Shown piece after piece: positions 45,198-52,866 of a stretch of 63,517 bases of DNA (its first letter is position 1; each line of letters begins with the position of its first letter). The stretch is from Elusimicrobiales bacterium (lineage in GTDB: Bacteria > Elusimicrobiota > Elusimicrobia > Elusimicrobiales > UBA9959): positions 1 to 63,517 of the forward strand of contig JAMPXK010000008.1 of assembly GCA_023701245.1 (NCBI GenBank), given 5' to 3'. A program made the position numbers and the translations under genes. The notes under the pieces were generated by a model that ran no database searches, was not told where the DNA came from, and worked only from the letters and a program-made list of their open reading frames with translations.

Positions 45198-45862
45198 TGC
45201 TGGAAGATGATATCGGTTTCGCCACTATGCTGGGAGAGCTGCTGGCTTCGCGCGGGTACAAGGTGTGTCATTTCTTCGAGGCGGTGGGGGCCATGGAATG
45301 GCTGAAGGAACATCGGCCTGAACTGATAATTTCCGATATACGCATGCCGGGGGTTTCCGGCATACAGTTCTGCAGGAGGCTGCGCGAAGGCGCCGACGGC
45401 GCCAATGTGCCGGTGATCATGCTCAGCGCCCTTTCCGACGAGGTTCACCGCGTGGAAGCGCTGAGATCGGGAGCCGACGATTATGTCTGCAAACCGTTCT
45501 CGAGCGGGGAACTGCTGGCCAGGATAGAGGCGCTGCTGCGCCGCTGTTACGGGCACAGGGGGATAGAGCAGGCGCTGGTTTCGGGGAAGTTGAAGCTGAA
45601 TTACGGTACGGCGGAAGTTTTCCTGGACAAGGAACGGATCGAGCTGCTGCCCAAAGAATACGGACTTCTGTTCCAGCTGCTGAAGAGCGGCGGGCGGGTC
45701 CTGGCCTATTCGTACCTGGCGGAAGCTGTCTGGGGAGAGGACAATCTTGCCACCAGGAACACCATAAAGTCCACCATGAGCCGCCTAAGGCTTAAACTCG
45801 GGGAAAGCGGCAAGGCCATATCCGCCATCCCCGGTCTTGGCTATAAGTGGACCGGGGAATGA
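45185..45862 (+). CDS. OmpR-family response regulator
   Basis: A 225-aa two-domain regulator. The receiver (1-120) has EDD (7-9), phosphoacceptor D51 in LIISDIRMPGVSG, and K in YVCKPFSSGELLARIEALLRR. The C-terminal winged helix (about 130-225) has LLPKEYGLLFQLLKSGGRVLAYSYLAEAVWG and IKSTMSRLRLKLGESGKAISAIPGLGYKW, typical for this family. The start is GTG at 45185 with GGGGGAGGA upstream; the open frame extends further but without homology. It starts within the glycosyltransferase gene (13-bp overlap). No cognate kinase is adjacent. It may control the glycosyltransferase itself. Confidence 0.92.
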   Translation: MQILMLEDDIGFATMLGELLASRGYKVCHFFEAVGAMEWLKEHRPELIISDIRMPGVSGIQFCRRLREGADGANVPVIMLSALSDEVHRVEALRSGADDYVCKPFSSGELLARIEALLRRCYGHRGIEQALVSGKLKLNYGTAEVFLDKERIELLPKEYGLLFQLLKSGGRVLAYSYLAEAVWGEDNLATRNTIKSTMSRLRLKLGESGKAISAIPGLGYKWTGE

Positions 45863-45889
45863 ACTCCGGCGCCCGCGCCCTAACCCGGC

Positions 45890-46822
45890 TTAAAACTGCG
45901 CCATGATATGCCACTGAGGCGACCCTGTCCTGTTGGTGGGCCTCACGTTCATGTAGTATTTGGCCGCCGGCTTTATAACGCAGATCCCGTTGTCTTTTTG
46001 CGCGGCGGAGGGGCCGTATATTTTGGTGCGCTTTTCCCAGGCCGCCCGGGCCGTTTCCTCTTCGAAATAGACGGAATTGGCCGTGTCCAGGCAGGGCTTC
46101 CCTGATTTAAGGAACACTGCGGCCGGAAAGGCCCCGGTGATGTCGCCGGGGCAGAGGCTCAGGCGGGCGGACCCTCCGCCGGCTTCGCCCAGCATCCTGA
46201 AGCCGCGGCCGCTGGTGATATTGTGGATCTGCAGGTAGTTAAGCTGCATGGCCAGGCCAGAGGCTTCCCAGGGCCGTATCCAGGTGCCGCCGGAGGTCGT
46301 GTACGGCCAAAGGTCTATGACATAGGCGGTGGAGGGGCAGCCCACCTGGGCGACCCCGGCATCGGCGCCGGACTCCTTGGCGCCGGTCCCGGCGGCGGAA
46401 CCGCAAGGCAGGGTTATGCGCTTGGCCGGGCCGAAGCCCAGGCTGTAGTGCAGGCGCTTGCCGGCCGAATCCAGAACGTAGCAGGCGGACTTGGTGGACT
46501 TGGTCCATTCGCGGCATTCATTGACGGCGGCGTTCACGGCTTCGGCGGAGCAGGCCTGGGCGGCAGAAGCCGCAGTCTGCGCAGCGGCCACGTTAAGGGT
46601 GGCGGGCGAGCCGGTCTGCGCCTGGGCGGCGGAGCCCGTCCTGGTGGCCCCGGAAGAACCTGTGGCTGTGCCTTGCGCCGGCGCCGTTTCATAGTCGGTC
46701 CCGGAAAGAATACCGGCCCCGCCGGTGGAAAGGCCGTTGCTGCCCGCCGCCAGCCGCGCGCTCAGCAGCGGCGAAACCAGCAGCAGTGCGGACAAGACCG
46801 CCGTTTCAACGGAATTATTCAT
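45890..46822 (-). CDS. Secreted or surface protein of unknown function
   Basis: A 310-aa protein. The N-terminal helix (VETAVLSALLLVSPLLSARLAAG) may be a signal peptide or anchor, followed by a long Ala/Gly/Ser/Thr-rich low-complexity stretch (about 30-90, e.g. TGSSGATRTGSAAQAQTGS). The remaining domain has seven or eight Cys, including AQACSAEAVNAAVNECREW, ACYVLD, LPCGSAAG and VGCPSTAY, and ends KYYMNVRPTNRTGSPQWHIMAQF. The low-complexity part is like a surface stalk or linker. GGAGG on the minus strand supports 46822. No family recognised. It stands alone, convergent with the OmpR gene. Confidence 0.7.
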   Translation of the reverse strand: MNNSVETAVLSALLLVSPLLSARLAAGSNGLSTGGAGILSGTDYETAPAQGTATGSSGATRTGSAAQAQTGSPATLNVAAAQTAASAAQACSAEAVNAAVNECREWTKSTKSACYVLDSAGKRLHYSLGFGPAKRITLPCGSAAGTGAKESGADAGVAQVGCPSTAYVIDLWPYTTSGGTWIRPWEASGLAMQLNYLQIHNITSGRGFRMLGEAGGGSARLSLCPGDITGAFPAAVFLKSGKPCLDTANSVYFEEETARAAWEKRTKIYGPSAAQKDNGICVIKPAAKYYMNVRPTNRTGSPQWHIMAQF

Positions 46823-47070
46823 AAAGCCCCCTCCTGGAATAATCACTGTTTCAATTAAAACATTTTTTCAGGCCCGGGGCACGCGCCATCCGCCGCGGTT
46901 AAACTTGCCGCGCCGGGTGTCCGCGCCTGCGCCGTTTTTGTTCAATCAGTATTATAAAGGACGCCGGGCACACCGCGGTCACACTCCGCGAAAGTTCCGG
47001 CTAGAGGGGGACGGAGAATACTCTTCGCCGGCCCGGTGACCGGGATATGGCCGCGCGGCCCGCGAGGGAC

Positions 47071-47106
47071 AAAAAAAGACCGCCGGAAATCCGGCGGTCC
47101 TTCTTT
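47071..47106. terminator. Bidirectional terminator
   Basis: Stem GACCGCCGG / CCGGCGGTC with loop AAAT; AAAAAAA on the left gives the T-tract on the minus strand (ACT-protein gene), and CTTCTTTTTT is on the right. The same stem core occurs at 43670. Confidence 0.85.
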
Positions 47107-47120
47107 TTTCCGGAGGCGGG

Positions 47121-47531
47121 CTACTTCGGGCCCAGCTCGGCGCGCAGCACTTCCAGGGCCCGTTCCGAATCGGAGACGTTGAGCAGCAAGCGGCCCACAT
47201 GGCCCGTGTCGGAGGTGCCGTACACGGTGGTGATGTTGATATTGTTCTCGCCCAGCACGCGGGTGAGGCGCATGAGCTGGCCGGGCTTGTCGGAAAGTTC
47301 CAGGGAGATCATGGAGGTCTCGATGGTGGTGAAGCCGGCGCCGGTCAGGATATGGCTCACCTTGCGGTCCGCGTCCACGGCCACGCGCACCACGCCGGAG
47401 TCGTCGCGGATCTCGGAGGCGATGCCGATGATGTTGACGCCCTCGTTGGCGAACAGTTCCACGAACTTGCTGAGGGCCCCCGGGATATTGGGCAGGAAGA
47501 CGGTGTATTGCCTGATGAGTTTTACCGGCAT
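47121..47531 (-). CDS. Tandem ACT-domain protein
   Basis: A 136-aa cytoplasmic protein with two ACT domains. The first (about 5-65) is QYTVFLPNIPGALSKFVELFANEGVNIIGIASEIRD; the second (about 70-135) is SLELSDKPGQLMRLTRVLGENNINITTVYGTSD. Stand-alone ACT pairs bind amino acids and regulate enzymes such as acetolactate synthase or aspartate kinase, but there is no catalytic partner next to it here. The start at 47531 (MPVKLIRQYTV) is chosen because GGAG lies 8 nt upstream and the domain starts directly. The asd gene at 14691 belongs to a pathway often regulated by ACT proteins, a remote link. Confidence 0.85.
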   Translation of the reverse strand: MPVKLIRQYTVFLPNIPGALSKFVELFANEGVNIIGIASEIRDDSGVVRVAVDADRKVSHILTGAGFTTIETSMISLELSDKPGQLMRLTRVLGENNINITTVYGTSDTGHVGRLLLNVSDSERALEVLRAELGPK

Positions 47532-47629
47532 AAAAGCTCCGTGAACGCTGGATCGGCCCTTTGCTCGCTGCGGGCCATGCCTAATTAAATAATTTTTCAG
47601 GCCCGGGGTAAAGGCGCGGGGCAAAGTTA

Positions 47630-47635
47630 TATAAT
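47630..47635 (+). promoter_or_regulatory. -10 box near the ATG of the membrane protein gene
   Basis: A perfect TATAAT 9 nt before the ATG at 47645, again leaving no room for an SD. Confidence 0.5.
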
Positions 47636-47644
47636 CAGAAAGCG

Positions 47645-48181
47645 ATGAAATTGCTTCCGGAAGGCAGGTCCAAAGGTCTTTCCGCAACGGCGCTGGCGGC
47701 CGCGGGCGTCTGCGGGCTCATGGCCATAAAGGCCGTCCATGACCTTTTTACGCTCATGGGCGTTTTCTCCACGCCCGCCCTCTATCTTTCCCTTGCGGGC
47801 TCCAAGGTTCCCTACGGCATGCCCCCGCTGGCCGCCCTGCTCACCCGCCATATCCGCCTGGCTTTCGCCTTCGCGCTGGTCTTCTGGTTTTCCGCCCTGG
47901 TGCTGGCCGCCGGGGTGTGGCTGCGCCGGGAGTGGGCCAGGCGCGGCGCCGTAAGCGTGCTCTACCTGCTGGCGGCCGCGGCGCTGCTGCTGCTGGTCTA
48001 TCCCTGGCTGGCCGTGCCGCGGCCGCTTTACTACGCCGGAATGCCAATCGTGCCGGCCTTCAACGACGCGGTGCGGTCCGCGGCCGCTTTCGCCCGGCTC
48101 CTGGCCCTGCTGGGCGGCGGCATCTGCCTGTGGTGGGCCCTGGCCCTGGACCGCGGCGGCCTTAAGAACGAGTTCCATTAG
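47645..48181 (+). CDS. Membrane protein of unknown function, four helices
   Basis: A 178-aa protein with four hydrophobic stretches: about 15-38 (SATALAAAGVCGLMAIKAV), 72-95 (LAFAFALVFWFSALVLAAGVWL), 100-120 (VSVLYLLAAAALLLLVYPWL) and 145-165 (FARLLALLGGGICLWWALAL). Loops are short and basic on one side (RREWARR). No conserved motif that I recognise; it is like many small polytopic proteins of unassigned families. It is divergent from the ACT gene and precedes nifU by 96 nt. Confidence 0.72.
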   Translation: MKLLPEGRSKGLSATALAAAGVCGLMAIKAVHDLFTLMGVFSTPALYLSLAGSKVPYGMPPLAALLTRHIRLAFAFALVFWFSALVLAAGVWLRREWARRGAVSVLYLLAAAALLLLVYPWLAVPRPLYYAGMPIVPAFNDAVRSAAAFARLLALLGGGICLWWALALDRGGLKNEFH

Positions 48182-48277
48182 CCGTTTGATAGCGGGGCCG
48201 GGATTTAATAAAATATAGGGGTAGTCCTTCCTCCAACCTCTCTCCTGGAGCAGTAGAGTCATTATCGAGGTATCATT

Positions 48278-49111
48278 ATGTGGAACTATACTGAAAAAGT
48301 CTTCGAGCATTTCAAGAACCCCAAGAACGTGGGAGAGATCGAGAACCCCGACGCCGTGGGCGAAGTGGGCAGCATAGTCTGCGGCGACGCCCTGAAGCTC
48401 ACCCTTAAGATAGACAAGGCCACCGAAAAGATCACCGACGCCAGGTTCAAGACCTTCGGCTGCGCCAGCGCCATAGCGTCCTCTTCCGCCCTGACCGAGA
48501 TGGTGAAGGGCCTTACCCTGGACGCCGCCGCCAAGATCACCAACCAGCAGATAGCGGATTTCCTGGGCGGCCTGCCCGGCGAGAAGATGCACTGCTCCGT
48601 GATGGGCATGGAGGCCCTGGAGGCCGCCATAAAGAACTACCGCGGCGGTAAGCAGGAGAAAGTGATCGTGGGCGTGGGCGAAAAAGTGGTCTGCAAATGC
48701 TTCAGCGTCACCGAAAGCCACATCCTCAAAGCCATCAAACTTAACAATCTGAAGACCGTGGACGAGGTCACCAATTTCACCAAGGCCGGCGGCGGCTGCG
48801 GCCAGTGCAAGGGCGAGATAGAGAAGATCCTGAAAGACTACTGGGCCGAGGCCGAGCATAAAAAATTCGACAAGATGACCGTGGTGGAAAAGATCAAGAT
48901 GATAGAGAAGGTGCTCTCCGAGGAGATCAATCCCAAGCTGAAAGCCGACGGCGGCTGGATGGAGCTGGTGGACGTGCAGGGCCAGAAAGTGAAACTGCGC
49001 TTCCTGGGCATGTGCCACGGCTGCCCCTCCTCGGGCGCCACGCTTAAGAACGTGGTAGAGAAAGAACTGCGCGAGCGCATAGACCCGGCCATAGAGATAG
49101 AGGCGGAATAG
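48278..49111 (+). CDS. nifU: NifU, full-length Fe-S cluster scaffold
   Basis: A 277-aa three-domain scaffold that assembles Fe-S clusters with NifS. The N-terminal IscU-like domain has C35, C62 and C106. The middle BFD-like domain binds a permanent [2Fe-2S] cluster through C139, C141, C174 and C177 (VVCKCFSV and GGGCGQCKGE). The C-terminal Nfu domain has CHGCPSS (C246, C249). All ligands are present. No nitrogenase gene is near; full-length NifU with NifS serves general Fe-S assembly in several anaerobes such as Helicobacter-type lineages. The start is MWNYTEKVFEHF, the usual N-terminus. A structured repeat separates it from nifS. Confidence 0.96.
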   Translation: MWNYTEKVFEHFKNPKNVGEIENPDAVGEVGSIVCGDALKLTLKIDKATEKITDARFKTFGCASAIASSSALTEMVKGLTLDAAAKITNQQIADFLGGLPGEKMHCSVMGMEALEAAIKNYRGGKQEKVIVGVGEKVVCKCFSVTESHILKAIKLNNLKTVDEVTNFTKAGGGCGQCKGEIEKILKDYWAEAEHKKFDKMTVVEKIKMIEKVLSEEINPKLKADGGWMELVDVQGQKVKLRFLGMCHGCPSSGATLKNVVEKELRERIDPAIEIEAE

Positions 49112-49118
49112 CCGCTTA

Positions 49119-49258
49119 GCGCGCTCGCCGGGGGGCAGGGGCCCGGCGGGCCGTGTCGGACCGAAGCCGCTTGCGAAGCGCGGCGAGGGAGACACGAGCG
49201 GCGCGCACGGTGTGCGCGACCGTGTGCCCGACGGGTCCCTACCCCCCGGCGGGCGCGC
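49119..49258 (+). repeat. Structured repeat element, copy 2
   Basis: A 140-nt element related to 4462-4593. Outer stem of 26 nt (49119-49144 with 49233-49258), with two positions that become G-U pairs in RNA and one mismatch. The core matches copy 1 (GAAGCCGCTTGCG, GCGCGGCGAGGGAG, GTGCCCGACGGG), but the stem CTCAC/GTGAG becomes GTGTC/GACAC, and GGCCAC/GTGGCC becomes GCGCAC/GTGCGC. It fills most of the 191-nt nifU-nifS gap. Confidence 0.75.
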
Positions 49259-49302
49259 AAGAGCATCGCGGGCCATGGCCGCGCGGTAAGAAGAAGGAAA
49301 AT

Positions 49303-50505
49303 ATGGAAAAAGTCTATTATTTCGACAACAACGCCACCAGCCGCGTGGCGCCCGAAGTCGCCGCCGAGATGCAGCCCTTCTTCAACGACCTCTACGGCAA
49401 CCCCTCCAGCATGCACTTCTTCGGCGGGGCCAACCAGAAATACCTGGACCTCGCCCGCGAACGCGTGGCCCGGCTCCTGGGCTGCGAAACCTCCGAGCTC
49501 GTCTTCACCAGCTGCGGTACCGAATCCGACTCCACCGCCATCTGGTCCACCATCCAGTCCTACCCCGAGAAGGACCATTTCATCACCACCAAGGTAGAGC
49601 ACCCCGCCGTGCTCAACCTCGCCAAACACATGGAGTCCAAGGGTTACCGCGTGACCTACCTGCCGGTAGACTCTACCGGCCAGATAAACCTCGACGACCT
49701 CAAAACCGCGCTTACTCCCACTACCGCGCTTGTATCCATAATGTGGGCCAACAACGAGACCGGCGTGGTCTACCCCGTGGAAGAAGCCGCACGCATAGCC
49801 CACGCCAAAGGTGCTTTGTTCCACACCGACGCCGTCCAGGCCGCCGGCAAGATACCGATAAACCTTAAAGAGACCAAGATAGACCTGCTCTCCATCTCCG
49901 GCCATAAACTCCACGCGCCCAAAGGCATCGGCGCCCTGTACGTCCGCAAGGGCATCCGCTTCTCGCCCTTCATGCTGGGCGGACACCAGGAGCGCGGCCG
50001 CCGCGCCGGCACCGAGAACGTGCCGTATATCGCCGGCCTGGGCAAGGCGGCGGAACTGGCCCTGCAGAACCTGGAAAAAGAAAATACTTATGTGAAAGGC
50101 CTGCGCGACCGGCTGGAAGCCGGCCTGCTCAAGATAAAGAACACCCGCGTCAACGGCGGCGGCGCGCCCCGCCTGCCCAACACCACCAATATCAGCTTCG
50201 AATACATAGAGGGCGAGTCCATCCTGCTCATGCTGAGCGAAAAAGGCATCTGCGCCTCTTCCGGCTCCGCCTGCACCTCCGGCTCGCTGGAGCCTTCCCA
50301 CGTGCTCATGGCCATGGCCGTGCCGCAGACCTACGCGCACGGCTCCATCCGCTTCTCCCTTAGCGTCTACAACACGCAGGAAGAAGTGGACTATATCATA
50401 GAGGCTTTCCCGCCCATCATAGAACGCCTGCGCGCCATCTCGCCCTTCGCCGACGGCAAGCCGCTGTTCGGCATGGACGCCTGCGACCCGCACCACCACC
50501 ACTAG
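49303..50505 (+). CDS. nifS: Cysteine desulfurase NifS
   Basis: A 400-aa PLP enzyme that takes sulfur from cysteine and gives it to NifU. PLP lysine K202 in SISGHKLHAPKGIGALYV; catalytic C324 in CASSGSACTSGS; and the N-terminal VYYFDNNATSRVAP and GNPSSMH. The start at 49303 has AAGAAGG as SD; the frame stays open upstream through the repeat but without homology. The C-terminus ends with DPHHHH, four histidines after a Cys-Asp (DACDPHHHH), which is unusual for this family and could bind metal. It is 191 nt after nifU, so probably co-transcribed through the structured repeat. Confidence 0.96.
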   Translation: MEKVYYFDNNATSRVAPEVAAEMQPFFNDLYGNPSSMHFFGGANQKYLDLARERVARLLGCETSELVFTSCGTESDSTAIWSTIQSYPEKDHFITTKVEHPAVLNLAKHMESKGYRVTYLPVDSTGQINLDDLKTALTPTTALVSIMWANNETGVVYPVEEAARIAHAKGALFHTDAVQAAGKIPINLKETKIDLLSISGHKLHAPKGIGALYVRKGIRFSPFMLGGHQERGRRAGTENVPYIAGLGKAAELALQNLEKENTYVKGLRDRLEAGLLKIKNTRVNGGGAPRLPNTTNISFEYIEGESILLMLSEKGICASSGSACTSGSLEPSHVLMAMAVPQTYAHGSIRFSLSVYNTQEEVDYIIEAFPPIIERLRAISPFADGKPLFGMDACDPHHHH

Positions 50506-50529
50506 CGCCGGCCTGGCGGCAGGCGCAAG

Positions 50530-50560
50530 ACGGGCCCCCCCGGGGGGCCCGTTTTATTTT
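50530..50560 (+). terminator. Terminator of nifS
   Basis: ACGGGCCCCC / GGGGGCCCGT with a 3-nt loop, then TTTTATTTT. Its T-tract touches the first activator palindrome at 50557. Confidence 0.88.
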
Positions 50561-50592
50561 CATATGAAAGGAAGTATTTTCATTTGAAAATA
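50557..50592. promoter_or_regulatory. Paired upstream activator palindromes (UAS) of the 50768 gene
   Basis: Site A: TTTCATATGAAA (perfect, 50558-50569). Site B: TATTTTCATTTGAAAATA (perfect 8-bp arms, 50575-50592). Centres are 20 bp apart, and about 118 and 138 bp upstream of the expected sigma-54 start. Similar sites (52867-52900) precede the second sigma-54 promoter. Likely binding sites of the Fis-type activator at 51513. Confidence 0.7.
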
Positions 50593-50675
50593 TTTTGCCG
50601 CGTCTTCCCGGCAAAATTACAGGGAAATTGATATTTCCCTATGCAGAACAGGACTGTCCTGGCTTGCGGTATTGT

Positions 50676-50691
50676 TGGCATAAAAATTGCT
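50676..50691 (+). promoter_or_regulatory. Sigma-54 promoter (-24/-12) of the secreted protein gene
   Basis: TGGCATAAAAATTGCT with exact GG-N10-GC spacing (GG 50677, GC 50689). Transcription should begin near 50702, 66 nt before the ATG. The 21 bp from 50676 are identical to 52965-52985. Confidence 0.85.
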
Positions 50692-50767
50692 CTGTATGGG
50701 TCAAGCGGGCCGTTAAAGAGGTGAGTGAGGGATGACGGCCCGCCCAGGATCTAAAGGAGCGACTAAA

Positions 50768-51334
50768 ATGACCAAAACCATGAAAACCATATTCGGCCTG
50801 GGCCTGGCGCTGGCGGCAATGCTGGCCGCGCGCCCCGCGCAGGCGGAAGCGACCATAGCCATGGGCGTGGAGGGCTACGTGCCCGGCGCCTACTCAAGGG
50901 CCGCCGAAATGCGCGCCGCCCAGCTGGAGCGCCTGGCCGCCGCCGCCGAAAGGCTGCAAAGTTCCGCGGACGCGGCCGGGGCCGAGGTGCTGCTGGCGGG
51001 GCTGTACTCCGGCTCTGCCGCGGCCGAAAACGCCGCACCGGTGCGCCTGGAAGCGGCCGCGGCGGCCTTGCCCGCCAGGAGCGAAAAGCGCTCTTTTGCC
51101 GGGGTCAAATCCGCCATAGAGGAGATAGGCGCCGACGAGCCCGCGGCCGGCGGCGCCGGCGAGGTGACGCCCGTTGATGCCGGGGCCGGTTCGCAAGAGG
51201 ACCCCATCGAGGCCGCTGACGCCGGCGAAGAAGAGGAAAAACCCACTCTCGGCGGCATGCTGCTGGCCGCCCTGATAGTGATAACCCTGGGCTTGCTGCT
51301 GTTCTACGCGCCGCTGCTGCTGGTGGCGGTGTAA
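50768..51334 (+). CDS. Secreted, C-terminally membrane-anchored protein under sigma-54 control
   Basis: A 188-aa protein. It has a signal peptide (MKTIFGLGLALAAMLAARPAQA) and a helical Ala-rich mature part (AAEMRAAQLERLAAAAERLQSSADAAGAE) that may form a coiled coil. A Gly/Ala/Asp/Glu-rich linker follows, and the chain ends with a strongly hydrophobic tail (MLLAALIVITLGLLLFYAPLLLVAV) like a membrane anchor. SD AAAGGAG lies 8 nt upstream. Its promoter is sigma-54 type and shares its sequence with the rpoN promoter. It lies convergent with the activator operon, 2 nt from the DHp-like gene stop. Role unknown; it may be the main output of the circuit. Confidence 0.8.
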   Translation: MTKTMKTIFGLGLALAAMLAARPAQAEATIAMGVEGYVPGAYSRAAEMRAAQLERLAAAAERLQSSADAAGAEVLLAGLYSGSAAAENAAPVRLEAAAAALPARSEKRSFAGVKSAIEEIGADEPAAGGAGEVTPVDAGAGSQEDPIEAADAGEEEEKPTLGGMLLAALIVITLGLLLFYAPLLLVAV

Positions 51335-51336
51335 GG

Positions 51337-51516
51337 TCAGGAAAGTTTGGAAAGCGCGGCGAGAGTCCGCTGTATCTCCTCCGCCGCCGCGGTCATCAGG
51401 GCCAGCATCTCCTGTTTCTCGGCCGCGGAGCAGTCCTTGTACAGGTCCGCCGCGCTCTTAAGGCTGGCGCATTTGGATTTCAGGTCGTGAAGGAGTTTCG
51501 AAGCGTCGGCGCTCAT
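51337..51516 (-). CDS. 59-aa orphan DHp-like protein (histidine phosphotransfer candidate)
   Basis: Not in longer-ORF predictions, but well supported: it starts within the activator stop (TGA/ATG overlap at 51513-51516) and keeps the same strand. The helical sequence has HDLKSKCASLKSAADLYKD at residues 10-28, matching the HDL(K/R) dimerization helix of histidine kinases, with the likely phospho-His at H10. A second helix follows (EKQEMLALMTAAAEEIQ, then TLAALSKLS). It has no HATPase domain, so it could receive phosphate from another kinase and pass it to the activator receiver. Alternatively it is only a coiled-coil binding partner. It appears to be in frame with no start ambiguity. Confidence 0.65.
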   Translation of the reverse strand: MSADASKLLHDLKSKCASLKSAADLYKDCSAAEKQEMLALMTAAAEEIQRTLAALSKLS

Positions 51517-52862
51517 TTTTCCGCCTCCTGGGAGAGGCCGCGCCGTTTAAGCGAGGCGTAAAGCAGCCGCGTGGAGATCTTGAGGTCGGCCATGGTTTTG
51601 GTGCGCACGCCGTTATTCTCACGCAGGTTCCTGGCTATCACTTCATCCGCTACGTTCTCCAGCGCGCTCTCCAGCCCGCGGGCCAGGGCGTCGGCGTAGA
51701 CGGCGTCGGCGCCGCCGTCGGCGCGCGCCGCGCGGACCGGCTGCCCCTTCAGGTGCTTCTTTACCGTGTCCAGGCCCACACGCCCTTCGGCGCCGCTGGA
51801 GAGCAGGTCTATGAATTTTTTCAGCTCCCGCACGTTGCCGGGCCAGGCGTAGGCCTCCAGTTGGGCCCTGGCTTCCGCCGTGAAGGACAGCCGCCGCCCG
51901 CCTTTCATGAAATGCTGCACCAGCAGGAAGATGTCCTCCCGGCGCTCCGCCAGCGGCTTCAGGGTCACGGTGTAGCCATGCACCCGTTGGAACAGGTCGA
52001 AGCGCATTTTGCCGCGGGCTATCAGGTCCTGCGGATCCTCCAGGGTGGCGCTGATGATGCGGAAATCCGAGCGCTCGGGCTTTTCCGAGCCCAGCGGGTA
52101 GAAGCAGCGCTCCTCCAGGGCCTTGAGCAGCTTCATCTGCATGTTCAGGCTCATCGTGCCTATCTCGTCGAGGAACAGCGTGCCGTTGTGCGCCTCCAGC
52201 AGGCGGCCCTTGCGGGAGTCGGCCGCGCCGGTGAACGCGCCTTTGCGGTAGCCGAAAAGTTCCGCTTCCAGCAGGTCCTCGGTATAGGCCGAGCAGTTGA
52301 TGGCCACAAAAGCGCCTTCCCGGCCGGAATGTTCATGCAGCACCCGGGCCAGCGAGGTCTTGCCGGTGCCCGACGGGCCCAGCAGAAGCAGGGGCAGCTC
52401 GGTCGGGGCGTATTTCAGCGCCTCGCCCACCATGTCCCTGGTGGCGCGGTCGCCGGTTATGAAAGCCGAGGCGAAAATATCCGAGGCGCCGGCCGCGCGG
52501 CGGTTCTGGAGGAACTTGCGCAGGAGTTCGGCCACGTTGGAGCCCTCGTTGCCCTTGGCGTAGAAGTCGCGCGCGCCCAGTTCGTAGGCGCGGTCTATGA
52601 TGGCGTCCGAGTCCGAACTGGAGACCACCACCGCGTAGACGCCCCGGGCCGCGGCGGCGGCTATGGCCTTCAGCCCGGAGTAGTCGTCCGAGGGGCCCAG
52701 CATCAGGTCGAAGAAGCCCAGGTGGTAGCGGTTGGTCTCCAGCTTTTTCAGGGCGGTCTTCAGGTCGGCGGCCAGGTCCACGTTATGTCCGGCCAGCTGG
52801 GAGGTCATCACTTTCTGGGCCAGCTTGTCGTCTTCCAGCACGAAAATATCGAGTTTTTCCAT
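51513..52862 (-). CDS. Sigma-54-dependent response regulator (REC-AAA+-Fis)
   Basis: A 449-aa NtrC-type activator that remodels RNA polymerase-sigma-54. The receiver (1-120) has EDD (10-12), D52 in LGFFDLMLG, and K103 in FYAKG. The AAA+ domain (about 130-365) has Walker A GPSGTGKT (162-169), GAFTGA (208-213), the sigma-54 contact loop, Walker B LFLDEIG (229-235) and the WPGNVRELKKF region. The Fis-type HTH at the end (VIARNLRENNGVRTKTMADLKISTRLLYASLKRRG) is intact. The start at 52862 (MEKLDIFVLEDD) fits the receiver; the in-frame codon 30 nt upstream overlaps activator site C. It is divergent from the rpoN promoter, so it may regulate its own gene. Confidence 0.93.
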   Translation of the reverse strand: MEKLDIFVLEDDKLAQKVMTSQLAGHNVDLAADLKTALKKLETNRYHLGFFDLMLGPSDDYSGLKAIAAAAARGVYAVVVSSSDSDAIIDRAYELGARDFYAKGNEGSNVAELLRKFLQNRRAAGASDIFASAFITGDRATRDMVGEALKYAPTELPLLLLGPSGTGKTSLARVLHEHSGREGAFVAINCSAYTEDLLEAELFGYRKGAFTGAADSRKGRLLEAHNGTLFLDEIGTMSLNMQMKLLKALEERCFYPLGSEKPERSDFRIISATLEDPQDLIARGKMRFDLFQRVHGYTVTLKPLAERREDIFLLVQHFMKGGRRLSFTAEARAQLEAYAWPGNVRELKKFIDLLSSGAEGRVGLDTVKKHLKGQPVRAARADGGADAVYADALARGLESALENVADEVIARNLRENNGVRTKTMADLKISTRLLYASLKRRGLSQEAEK

Positions 52863-52866
52863 TTTC

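Noticed and set aside
48278-50505. Nitrogen fixation locus
   Set aside because: Only nifU and nifS are present; no nifHDK, nifB or other nif genes. General Fe-S assembly is the better explanation.
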